The notes under the pieces are model-generated. The model worked only from the letters and a program-made list of their open reading frames with translations, was not told the DNA's origin and made no database searches. A DNA stretch of 13,789 bases, taken from the NCBI GenBank assembly GCA_018679295.1, contig JAHHLP010000164.1, positions 1 through 13,789 on the forward strand, given 5' to 3'. The DNA comes from Rhodothermia bacterium. Lineage in GTDB: Bacteria > Bacteroidota > Rhodothermia > Rhodothermales > JABDKH01. Below are positions 1-6,500 of the stretch, in pieces. The position numbers and the translations under genes are program-made. The stretch's first letter is position 1; each line of letters begins with the position of its first letter.

Positions 1-1
1 C

Positions 2-274
2 GGTTACACGGGGCCTGACGAGAGTTCTCTTGGTCTCTACGCGGCCGGTGACATCGAGGTAGCGGGCAGCGTCGACATCTCTGCGCAGATGTACGCTGCA
101 GGCGACGTTAGCCTAAATGGAAATCCGAGCATCTATGGCAGCATCGCGACGAAGGGCGAAGCCAACCTGCAAGGAAATCCCAGGATCTATTACCGCGCTC
201 CGTCGTCGGGGCTTTCGCAAAACTGGCAGCAACGCGAGCAATCGCTGCGCCTCGACGGCTACAACGAAAGATAG
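2..274 (+). CDS. 3' end of a PilX-like minor-pilin-type protein with bactofilin-like repeats (partial)
   Basis: Only the C-terminal 90 residues are in the window; the gene begins upstream. The frame is open from base 2 and ends at TAG 272-274. The sequence shows repeated short beta-strand units of the form G-D-x-x-hydrophobic-x-G (AAGDIEVAG, AAGDVSLNGN, GEANLQGNP), followed by the closing element GNPRIYYR. It aligns with the C-terminus of the next gene (555-1691) through shared GY..(3)DESS, AQMY, GD, YGS and GNPxIxYR elements, at roughly 40 percent identity by eye, so the two are tandem paralogues. From family knowledge, such a repeat domain occurs at the C-terminus of PilX-like pilus-assembly proteins (I recall it as DUF7305) and resembles the beta-solenoid of bactofilins. 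The N-terminal half, which would decide whether a pilin-like membrane helix is present, is outside the window. A hairpin follows 35 bases downstream. Confidence 0.75.
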   Translation, partial: GYTGPDESSLGLYAAGDIEVAGSVDISAQMYAAGDVSLNGNPSIYGSIATKGEANLQGNPRIYYRAPSSGLSQNWQQREQSLRLDGYNER

Positions 275-309
275 CAGACGACTGGTTCGCCAATGCCGCG
301 AGTCGCTTG

Positions 310-355
310 GACAAGCCCTCTCTTCGGTTGATGAGGAGGGGGTTTGTCTTTCTCC
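310..355 (+). terminator. Probable intrinsic terminator after the first pilin-like gene
   Basis: GACAAGCCCTCTC at 310-322 pairs with 336-348, including two G-T wobbles, and the stem can be extended by three pairs to enclose a seven-base loop (326-332). The 3' side runs into TTTCTC, a short and imperfect T-tract, so termination may be partial. It lies 35 bases after the stop codon of the upstream gene. Confidence 0.55.
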
Positions 356-554
356 CGCGACAAAAAACTCCCCAACCTGCTTAAACGCGCATCTGACGTC
401 GCCGATACTCGTGCTAACACTTCTTTTCGGCATATCAACAATTCCGCCGAATACAGTCAGTTCCATGACATGAGTACATAACCGCGTTGCACTCGGCAGA
501 GATTAGTTACATGAGCCAGGCGAGCCGTACGCGACCTAGACCTGAATTCTAACA

Positions 555-1691
555 ATGGGTAAAGCAGCTTTACTAGCGATCGCAGCTTTCGCAGCGATGA
601 GCGCACTGTACACGGGCAACACCAAGCGAGGTCTCATGAAGGCCTCTGAGCGAGTTGCTAATCACCAATACGAGACGATTGCTCGAAGTGCGGCGGTCAA
701 CGGATTCAACCTTGCGAAGCAGGCGTTGGCCGAGTCCTTCGCGTCAAGGAACTTCGGTGGACAGTTTGAACGGGCCAACTACGATGTAACGATCTCCGTC
801 AGTGGGAATAGGGCAATTGTAACTTCCATTGGCGACCTCCCGAATGCCTCTGGAGATCAGTCTACGTATCGGCTTCGGGGAGAATTCTTCCGCAGCACAT
901 CGGCTCCAAGCGCGGCCTCAGAGGTCCCAGAGTTCATGAACTACGCGCTGCTCAGCGAAGGGGATTTGCGCGTAAGTGGTAACGCGGGAACCGCTAGCGT
1001 ATATGCTGGCGGCGACCTGAATGCGAACTTCCACACGAACGGAGACCTCGAGGTGAATGGAAAGGGGAACAAGCGAATTCAGGGCTTCGGCACCTACTCC
1101 GGTTCTGCGAGTGGCACGCATCGGAATACCAAATTCCAGCCTGCCCACAATCCGGACGGTGCCGACCATACGAGTTACGCCGCTTCCGTAGAGATTCCCG
1201 AGTTCGATGTTAGCGAGTACGCTGCGTTCGCGACCACGACCTCGGAGTCAACGATTCTATCCGGCGTACTTGCCGGTGGAACGCGCGACGAACCGATGGT
1301 CTGGTTGATCAATGGAGATCTTACGGTGAATGACGTGGTCATCGACGGCTATGTGGCATTTCTTGTCACCGGCGATATTGACGTCAATGGAAACGCAACG
1401 GTTGGAAGCAGCGGATACAGCGCTGGCGACGAAAGCAGCATCGCGTTTTACGGCGGAGGTGATGTCAATATCACGGGAGGCGCCCAAGTATGGGCCCAGA
1501 TGTACAGCGAAGGCGACTTCGAGCTCGGCGGTGGAGCGGACCTCTACGGATCAGCGACTTCGCTTTCAACGGCCTGGCTTCATGGCAATCCCGAGATTCA
1601 CTACCGTGAGGCATCGCCGGCCCTCACCACGATTTGGAACGGAACACCCGGCGGCACACAGATCCGGATGACTTCTTTCTTCGAGAAGTAG
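555..1691 (+). CDS. PilX-like minor-pilin-type protein with C-terminal bactofilin-like (DUF7305-like) repeats
   Basis: This 378-residue protein begins with a very short positive region (M-G-K) and one hydrophobic helix at about residues 4-19. A helical stretch rich in A, N and R follows to about residue 65, as in PilX-type minor pilins. No classical prepilin cleavage site with glutamate at +5 is visible, so processing by prepilin peptidase is doubtful. From about residue 130 to 355 the protein is built of short repeats of type G-D-x-x-V-x-G (SEGDLRVSGN, INGDLTVND, TGDIDVNGNA, GGDVNITGG, EGDFELGGG), ending in GNPEIHYR. This pattern predicts a beta-solenoid. The family is known mainly from pilus-assembly loci, and a T4P operon starts 1.5 kb downstream, so a role as a minor pilus or surface component is a reasonable inference. 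The ATG at 555 is used because an in-frame stop (TAG, 537-539) lies just upstream; no Shine-Dalgarno sequence is seen. It is the paralogue of the partial gene at 2-274. Confidence 0.72.
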   Translation: MGKAALLAIAAFAAMSALYTGNTKRGLMKASERVANHQYETIARSAAVNGFNLAKQALAESFASRNFGGQFERANYDVTISVSGNRAIVTSIGDLPNASGDQSTYRLRGEFFRSTSAPSAASEVPEFMNYALLSEGDLRVSGNAGTASVYAGGDLNANFHTNGDLEVNGKGNKRIQGFGTYSGSASGTHRNTKFQPAHNPDGADHTSYAASVEIPEFDVSEYAAFATTTSESTILSGVLAGGTRDEPMVWLINGDLTVNDVVIDGYVAFLVTGDIDVNGNATVGSSGYSAGDESSIAFYGGGDVNITGGAQVWAQMYSEGDFELGGGADLYGSATSLSTAWLHGNPEIHYREASPALTTIWNGTPGGTQIRMTSFFEK

Positions 1692-1717
1692 GCATCCGTT
1701 CACGACTGGATTCAGCG

Positions 1718-1752
1718 AGGGCGACTCTGAAAAGGGTCGCCCTTTGTTGTTT
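1718..1752 (+). terminator. Intrinsic terminator after the second pilin-like gene
   Basis: AGGGCGAC (1718-1725) pairs perfectly with GTCGCCCT (1736-1743). Inner pairs TCT/AGG (one wobble) enclose a GAAA tetraloop, giving an 11-bp stem. A T-rich run TTTGTTGTTT follows directly. It lies 26 bases after the stop codon at 1689-1691. Confidence 0.85.
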
Positions 1753-1848
1753 CTCAGAGTGTGATCCAATGAGCAGACGTCACAGCCACATTTGAAAAGG
1801 GATCTATGTCTGCGCAGCCCGTCAGCTAAAGCGAGGGTTTTCGGTAGT

Positions 1849-1865
1849 CGATACGAATTCTATCG
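1849..1865. repeat. Short palindrome upstream of the six-helix membrane protein gene
   Basis: CGATA (1849-1853) and TATCG (1861-1865) flank a central GAATTC, giving a nearly perfect 17-base dyad 58 bases before the ATG at 1924. The size and position would suit a repressor site, but no promoter elements could be placed around it and chance is a fair alternative. Confidence 0.3.
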
Positions 1866-1923
1866 GTACAATCGGCCTTCTTCTTAGTCGCATTGCCCGA
1901 TCGTCAAATCGAAATACCGAGAC

Positions 1924-2916
1924 ATGGCGCGATCACAACATTCTGATGCCTCGCGCGGCGACCTGCTCGACGTACGGCTTAGCATCGACGCGGACAGGGT
2001 AGTCCGGATCCTCCTGTTCACCATGGTGACGGTCGAGTTGTTGCTCGTTGTCCTTGATTACCACGTCAACTACGGACGTCTGATCGACCTCGGCCCAATA
2101 CGGCGCCTCTTCAATGCCACCAGGGAAGACTCCCTCGCCTCTTTCGTAGCGGTTACACAAACCATCCTTGTCGCGGCATCGTTGTGGTTTGTGTATGCTA
2201 TTTCCGTAGCCCGTCAAGCCGCCCGACGCATCCGGTGGTCGTGGCTCGTGATCGCTCTGTTCTTCTCGTACATGGCTGTCGACGACGGAGCGCTGATTCA
2301 CGAACGTGTGGCAACTGTTATCGACCAGACAGGAGCGGCGGGCGATTCAGGTGCAGGGGGAGACGGTTTTGGCAGCTGGTTTCCAAGCTACACCTGGCAC
2401 GTGGCGTTCATGCCTGTCTTTGGACTACTCGGCCTCTACATGGCTTTCTTTCTGTGGAACGAAATGCGTACGCGGGCAGAGCGGTTGCTTGTGTCAGTAT
2501 GCGTCTTCTCGATGGCGGTCGCTGTTGGGCTTGATTTCGTCGAGGGCCTGGAGGCAGATCATCCACTCAACGTGTACTCCGCGATCTCTAACAGTACGGC
2601 AATCGGAGAATGGACGGCAGAACGTTTCGGGCGCAGCGGGTTCCAGACTCTTCGGCATTTCTCGAAGGTCTTGGAAGAGACGATCGAGATCTTTGCGATC
2701 ACGGCGTTGTGGGTCGCTTTGCTGAAGTACACGTTTGGAACGGCGAGAAACATCTCTGTCTCGATATCGCGGTCTGCGGGCAGGTCTTCGCGCGTATCCA
2801 GACGAGCCCGTTCCGACAGCCAGAATGATCGGTCTCCCAAGGAGAATAGCGCTGTTCTCCGTCCCAGGCGGGGAATGTCGACCAACCGTGGGACGGGGGC
2901 TTTGTCACGCGATTGA
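1924..2916 (+). CDS. Six-helix integral membrane protein of unknown function
   Basis: The 330-residue product has about six predicted membrane helices (near residues 25-47, 70-95, 103-123, 158-178, 187-209 and 252-270). A 60-residue tail rich in Arg and Ser follows, which by the positive-inside rule should be cytoplasmic. I do not recognise a named family. Polar residues cluster at helix ends: D120-D121 with H126-E127 after helix 3, D204 and E207 at the end of helix 5, and H245, E251, E252 and E255 entering helix 6. Such spaced acidic and histidine residues could form a metal or proton site, but this is inference. A Gly/Asp-rich loop (about 138-148) precedes helix 4. The gene stands alone between a terminator and a 258-base gap before the pilus operon, so it may or may not belong with the pilus genes. 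The ATG at 1924 is preceded by CCGAGAC, not a convincing Shine-Dalgarno sequence. Confidence 0.7.
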   Translation: MARSQHSDASRGDLLDVRLSIDADRVVRILLFTMVTVELLLVVLDYHVNYGRLIDLGPIRRLFNATREDSLASFVAVTQTILVAASLWFVYAISVARQAARRIRWSWLVIALFFSYMAVDDGALIHERVATVIDQTGAAGDSGAGGDGFGSWFPSYTWHVAFMPVFGLLGLYMAFFLWNEMRTRAERLLVSVCVFSMAVAVGLDFVEGLEADHPLNVYSAISNSTAIGEWTAERFGRSGFQTLRHFSKVLEETIEIFAITALWVALLKYTFGTARNISVSISRSAGRSSRVSRRARSDSQNDRSPKENSAVLRPRRGMSTNRGTGALSRD

Positions 2917-2951
2917 TTGGCTGCTTTCGGTACGTCGAATGCTAGCCAAAT

Positions 2952-2977
2952 CGCCGGCATAAGTGCGGTTCGCCGGC
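2952..2977. repeat. Short GC-rich inverted repeat in the gap before the pilus operon
   Basis: GCCGGC occurs at 2953-2958 and 2972-2977, both within a CGCCGGC copy. The two can pair across a 13-base loop. No T-run follows, so it is a poor intrinsic terminator. Nothing else recognisable was found between 2917 and 3174, which must nevertheless contain the promoter of the pilus operon unless that lies further upstream. Confidence 0.3.
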
Positions 2978-3174
2978 TTGGGTGAGCTCTTTCCGCTTGG
3001 TCTTTCGAAGGCTCAAATCCGGCCTCAGTGTTGCTTAAGGCACCCCTGTTCCGGTCGATACGAATGTGGGACTCCACCGGTCCTCATGAAGTCGTGAATC
3101 GGTAGTAAATCACCCTTTCTTGCATCCTGTAGCGCGACGCGTATCCATCAAGAGCTAACAGCCAAGCCTAATCG

Positions 3175-4575
3175 ATGAATCCGAGTTTAAAGGAAATCCT
3201 GGCCATGCAGAGCTCCGGCAAGCTGCCAGAGCAGGACGAGAAGCAGCAGCCGGGCAAGCCATCGGCGCCGGGATCAGATCGCGGCCCCGTAAAGAAGGCG
3301 GGCGCAACCCCGGAGTTGCCGGAGGCCATGCGCGTCGCCAGCCGACCTACACTCATACCGCCGATGCCGAAGGTGTGCTCGGAGGTAGCTCAGTCGGTTC
3401 CCTATTCGCGGATGGGCGATGAGCGCATCGAGTTCCTCGTTGAGCAGATTCGTGCTCTCGAGGACAAGGAGCGGACGGCACTTCGAATCCACATCGAGCA
3501 TTTTCTCAAGCACATGCTCGAGATCAACGCCAGTGATATTGATCTAGGTGGGCCGGCCAGCAACGGATCGATTTGGTTCCGCGTCGACGGCGACAAGCGG
3601 CCGGATGAGGGGATGGGAAAGTACACCATCAACGAGACCAACGTTCTGCTGCTCAACCTGCTCAGCAAGGCGCAGACCGAGACGCTGATGCACGAGCGGT
3701 CTCTCGACCTTTCGTACCAGCTGCCGATCGAGGGCAAGGATGGACGTCGCCGTCGATTCCGTGCAACGATGTACTTCGACCTGGACGACATCGGCCTCAA
3801 CATGCGAGCGATTCAGGACGAACTGCGTCCTCTCAAGTCGCTGAACTTTCATCCTGCGATCGAAAAGGGGCTCATGTTCCGCCACGTTCGCGATGGACTG
3901 ACGTTGGTGACCGGAGTCACCGGCTCAGGAAAGAGCACGACACTCGACGCCATCATTGATGAGAACAACAAGGACTTCGCCGGTCACGTTGTCGTAATCA
4001 GTAAGCCAATCGAATTCATGCACGGCTCGAAGAAGTGCATTGTCCGTCACCGAGAGGTTGGCAAGGACGTTCCCAGTTTCAAGCACGGAATCGTGCAGTC
4101 CCTCAGACAAGACCCGGACATTGTTGTCATCGGAGAGCTGCGGGATCCGACCACCATATCTGCAGCCATCGAGATCACGGACTCTGGTCACAAGGTCTTC
4201 TCAACGTTGCACACGTCTTCGGCCGTAGAAAGCATCGACCGAATAATTGGAGAATACCCGCCCGACGAACAGGACCGAATTCGAAACCGTCTGGCGGACG
4301 TCCTTCGCTGCATCATCTCGCAGAAGCTATGTCCGAAAGTCGGTGGTGGGCGAATACTCGCTAAGGAGGTTCTCTGGATGACGCCATCTGCCCGAGCGGC
4401 GATCAAGAACGACAACTCCGGTGAAATCTATCAGATGATGTGGGAGAGTACGGCCAACGGCCAAACCACACTTGAGCAGGATCTAGCCCGGCTTCTTAAG
4501 CAAGGTTTGATCAACGCCGAAACAGCTATGGATTACGCCAACAACAAGCGACGTCTGAAGCAACTAATCGGATAA
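3175..4575 (+). CDS. pilT: PilT-like type IV pilus motor ATPase
   Basis: This 466-residue ATPase belongs to the PilT/PilU branch of the secretion ATPases, hexamers at the inner face of the cytoplasmic membrane that drive pilus retraction (or, in related members, assembly). Residues 1-90 are a low-complexity, Pro/Gln/Lys-rich extension not usual in PilT (about 350 residues). The PAS-like N-domain follows, with NASDIDLGG (118-126) matching the family's ASDLHL. The Walker A motif GVTGSGKS is at 247-254, the catalytic glutamate is E321 in DPDIVVIGELRD, and the His box is TLHT with H346. The region from about 403 to the end resembles the PilT C-terminal arm. The four-cysteine zinc motif of GspE/PilB is absent, favouring PilT. 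The Asp box is unusual: where the family has E-D-P-I-E, this protein reads S276-K277-P-I-E280. First gene of the operon; the next start is 52 bases on. Assignment to the PilT branch is confident; the direction of work (retraction or extension) is not. Confidence 0.88.
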   Translation: MNPSLKEILAMQSSGKLPEQDEKQQPGKPSAPGSDRGPVKKAGATPELPEAMRVASRPTLIPPMPKVCSEVAQSVPYSRMGDERIEFLVEQIRALEDKERTALRIHIEHFLKHMLEINASDIDLGGPASNGSIWFRVDGDKRPDEGMGKYTINETNVLLLNLLSKAQTETLMHERSLDLSYQLPIEGKDGRRRRFRATMYFDLDDIGLNMRAIQDELRPLKSLNFHPAIEKGLMFRHVRDGLTLVTGVTGSGKSTTLDAIIDENNKDFAGHVVVISKPIEFMHGSKKCIVRHREVGKDVPSFKHGIVQSLRQDPDIVVIGELRDPTTISAAIEITDSGHKVFSTLHTSSAVESIDRIIGEYPPDEQDRIRNRLADVLRCIISQKLCPKVGGGRILAKEVLWMTPSARAAIKNDNSGEIYQMMWESTANGQTTLEQDLARLLKQGLINAETAMDYANNKRRLKQLIG

Positions 4576-4627
4576 TGGCAGTCGAAAGTCGCCGCCAGGA
4601 CCAAAAAAGACCGAATCCCACTAAGCC

Positions 4628-6472
4628 ATGAACATTTCCCGACCGAAAGACAGCATCCTCGGCGTGAATATCGCCGGTCGGTCGCTGCACGCCGTACTGG
4701 TTCAGGACGGACCCGATGGTCCCGAGGTAATCAAGAAATTCTCGCGCCAGCTGTCCTCGACTGTTGGAGCCGAGATCGACCTACCGGGATCAGCCGAGTC
4801 GCTTGACGACGATAGCCCGGTCGGGGACTTCACTATCCAGTTTGGTGGTGGCAGCTCCTCTTCCGACCTCTTCCTGAGTTCCGAGTTTGGAGCCGGCGAA
4901 GGCGTTGGTGGCGGTGGTGAAGCGGGGGGAGGCGTCGACACCCCCATTCGCACTTTCGATATGGAGATCCAGGAAATACTGGGAGAGTGCGGCGAGATTG
5001 GCTTTCCGGATCCGCTTGTTACTTTTTCGGTTTCGACCGCCCACGTCACGTGCGTCGAACTACAGATCGCGAAAGAGGCTACCTCCAAGAAGACGGAGGA
5101 AGACGACGAAGGCAAGATCGACAACAGCCTCCTGATAGAGTTGCTTGCCGCGCAGCTGGATACGACGGTCGACGAAGAGCGTGTTGCGTTTCTTCCAATG
5201 ACCAAGTCGGACGGCGGCCTGAGCCGTCGGCTGGCAATCATGTCCAAGCCAAACGATCCGGTAGCAGCGACGCTGGCCGCCATTCGCGAGCGCAAGACGC
5301 GTATGCCGGCCGTGCGTCTGATGGACGCCGAGGTCTCTCTTTTCTACGGGCTTGCCCGCGCTGCCTTCTTCCTGACTGCGTCGGAAGCGGCGGTCGAGAA
5401 CGAGGATGGCGACGCAGCGACGGACTTCGCCCCTTCGATGCCAATGATGGGGCCGCGCAAGACGCTTGTCGTGCGTGCCGGGGCCGAGGATACGCTCGTC
5501 ATGTTCATGGAGGATGACAAGCTCCTTCACTACGAAAGCCTGCGCTCGATTACGACATACGACGCGCCGGAAACGATTTGCAGTCGCGTTCTCCTGCTTC
5601 AGGACGAGTACGGTGTCGGCGATGTGCAGCACGTATTGCTCTTGAGCGATGACCGTGAAGAGGCCATCGTAGAGAGCTTCAAAATGTTCTTCTCGGACAC
5701 GCGCGTCGAATCGATTCGGAGCTACCTTCCGAAGTTTGAGTCCGATGGCGTGGAATCAACAAGCAGCAGTAACGCTGCGTTGGCGGTTGCCGTAGCCCTG
5801 CGCCTATCGGGAGATGAGCTTTACCAGGGAGCATATGCAGATGTCAACCTTCTGCCCAAGAAGCTGCTCCGGCGCCGCATCAAACTGCCGATTACCTGGC
5901 ACGTCTTTGCTCTATACGGCGCTCTCTTCGTGACGGTGGTCTTCTTCGTAGGTCGTTACTTCACGATCGAGAGCGAGATCAGCGCCAAAAAGTATAAGGT
6001 CGAGCAGTATTCAACGGATGTCGCGTACGCGGATCCAGCCGTGCTGCAGGCCCGCGTGGATAGTATTCGCGCCATCACGACCGGATATCAACGCGCCCTT
6101 GTTGTGCTCGACTCGCTACTGATCGGAAGCGACAAGTGGAGCCGGTCTCTCGAAAGCACGAATCGCGAAGCAGGTGTAGTCAAGGGTATCTGGATTGACC
6201 GGTGGCGTCCGGCCGGCGCCAACATGGTTGAGATCAAGGGCAACGCGACATCGCGAGACCGGGTCGTCTCACTGGCCGAGCGACTTGATGGACAGATCGC
6301 CTCGTTAACGTTCTCCGAGATCCGGGAGTGGCCCGTCTATACTTTCGAGATGAAGGTGCCGCTTCGCATCGAACTGCCGGAAGCTGCTCGATATCTGCGA
6401 GAGCAAGTTGTACTCGAAAACGAGTCGGCCAATCCGACTACCCCGGCAACGGCTGTATCCGCTGCCAACTGA
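4628..6472 (+). CDS. PilM-PilN fusion: T4P inner-membrane alignment protein
   Basis: The 614-residue protein joins two pilus proteins that are usually separate. Residues 1-400 form a PilM-like actin-fold cytoplasmic domain. It starts with LGVNIAGRS (11-19), where PilM has a G-x-D-x-G phosphate loop, and its second phosphate-loop region is TLVVRAGAEDT (279-289). Residues 406-410 are VNLLP, the N-terminal signature of PilN, which in separate PilM/PilN binds the PilM groove. A basic stretch KKLLRRR, a membrane helix (about 422-442), a short heptad-like stretch and a periplasmic ferredoxin-like PilN domain follow. The topology equals GspL of type II secretion, but the retained VNLLP points to PilM+PilN. 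A Gly/Ser/Asp-rich low-complexity insertion sits at about 60-105. The two aspartates that normally contact nucleotide in PilM are replaced (N14, R283), so ATP binding is doubtful. It should couple the cytoplasmic motor to the PilO/PilP layer encoded next, 28 bases downstream. GspL is the main alternative name. Confidence 0.85.
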   Translation: MNISRPKDSILGVNIAGRSLHAVLVQDGPDGPEVIKKFSRQLSSTVGAEIDLPGSAESLDDDSPVGDFTIQFGGGSSSSDLFLSSEFGAGEGVGGGGEAGGGVDTPIRTFDMEIQEILGECGEIGFPDPLVTFSVSTAHVTCVELQIAKEATSKKTEEDDEGKIDNSLLIELLAAQLDTTVDEERVAFLPMTKSDGGLSRRLAIMSKPNDPVAATLAAIRERKTRMPAVRLMDAEVSLFYGLARAAFFLTASEAAVENEDGDAATDFAPSMPMMGPRKTLVVRAGAEDTLVMFMEDDKLLHYESLRSITTYDAPETICSRVLLLQDEYGVGDVQHVLLLSDDREEAIVESFKMFFSDTRVESIRSYLPKFESDGVESTSSSNAALAVAVALRLSGDELYQGAYADVNLLPKKLLRRRIKLPITWHVFALYGALFVTVVFFVGRYFTIESEISAKKYKVEQYSTDVAYADPAVLQARVDSIRAITTGYQRALVVLDSLLIGSDKWSRSLESTNREAGVVKGIWIDRWRPAGANMVEIKGNATSRDRVVSLAERLDGQIASLTFSEIREWPVYTFEMKVPLRIELPEAARYLREQVVLENESANPTTPATAVSAAN

Positions 6473-6500
6473 TCCCCACTGAACTCTACGACTGAGTCAC

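Noticed and set aside
117..473. Plus-strand open frame of 118 codons overlapping the first pilin-like gene and the gap
   Set aside because: It runs in another frame through the beta-repeat coding region and through the terminator hairpin at 310-348, and has no recognisable content.
2735..2962. Possible frameshift in the membrane protein gene, with the Arg-rich tail belonging to another frame
   Set aside because: The alternative frame also lacks any recognisable domain, and a basic cytoplasmic tail is compatible with the topology, so there is no evidence for a broken gene.
2559..3077. Minus-strand open frame (172 codons) spanning the end of the membrane protein gene and part of the gap
   Set aside because: It has no domain or signal features and mostly mirrors the plus-strand gene; the portion in the gap alone gives no support.
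3175..4575. Assignment of the ATPase as GspE/PilB
   Set aside because: The tetracysteine zinc motif and the long N-terminal E-domains of GspE/PilB are absent, and the C-terminal region resembles PilT.
4702..5632. Two minus-strand open frames (197 and 190 codons) within the PilM-like region
   Set aside because: Both are antisense to the well-supported PilM-PilN gene, and their low-complexity Ser/Pro and Arg stretches mirror the Gly/Ser-rich coding strand.
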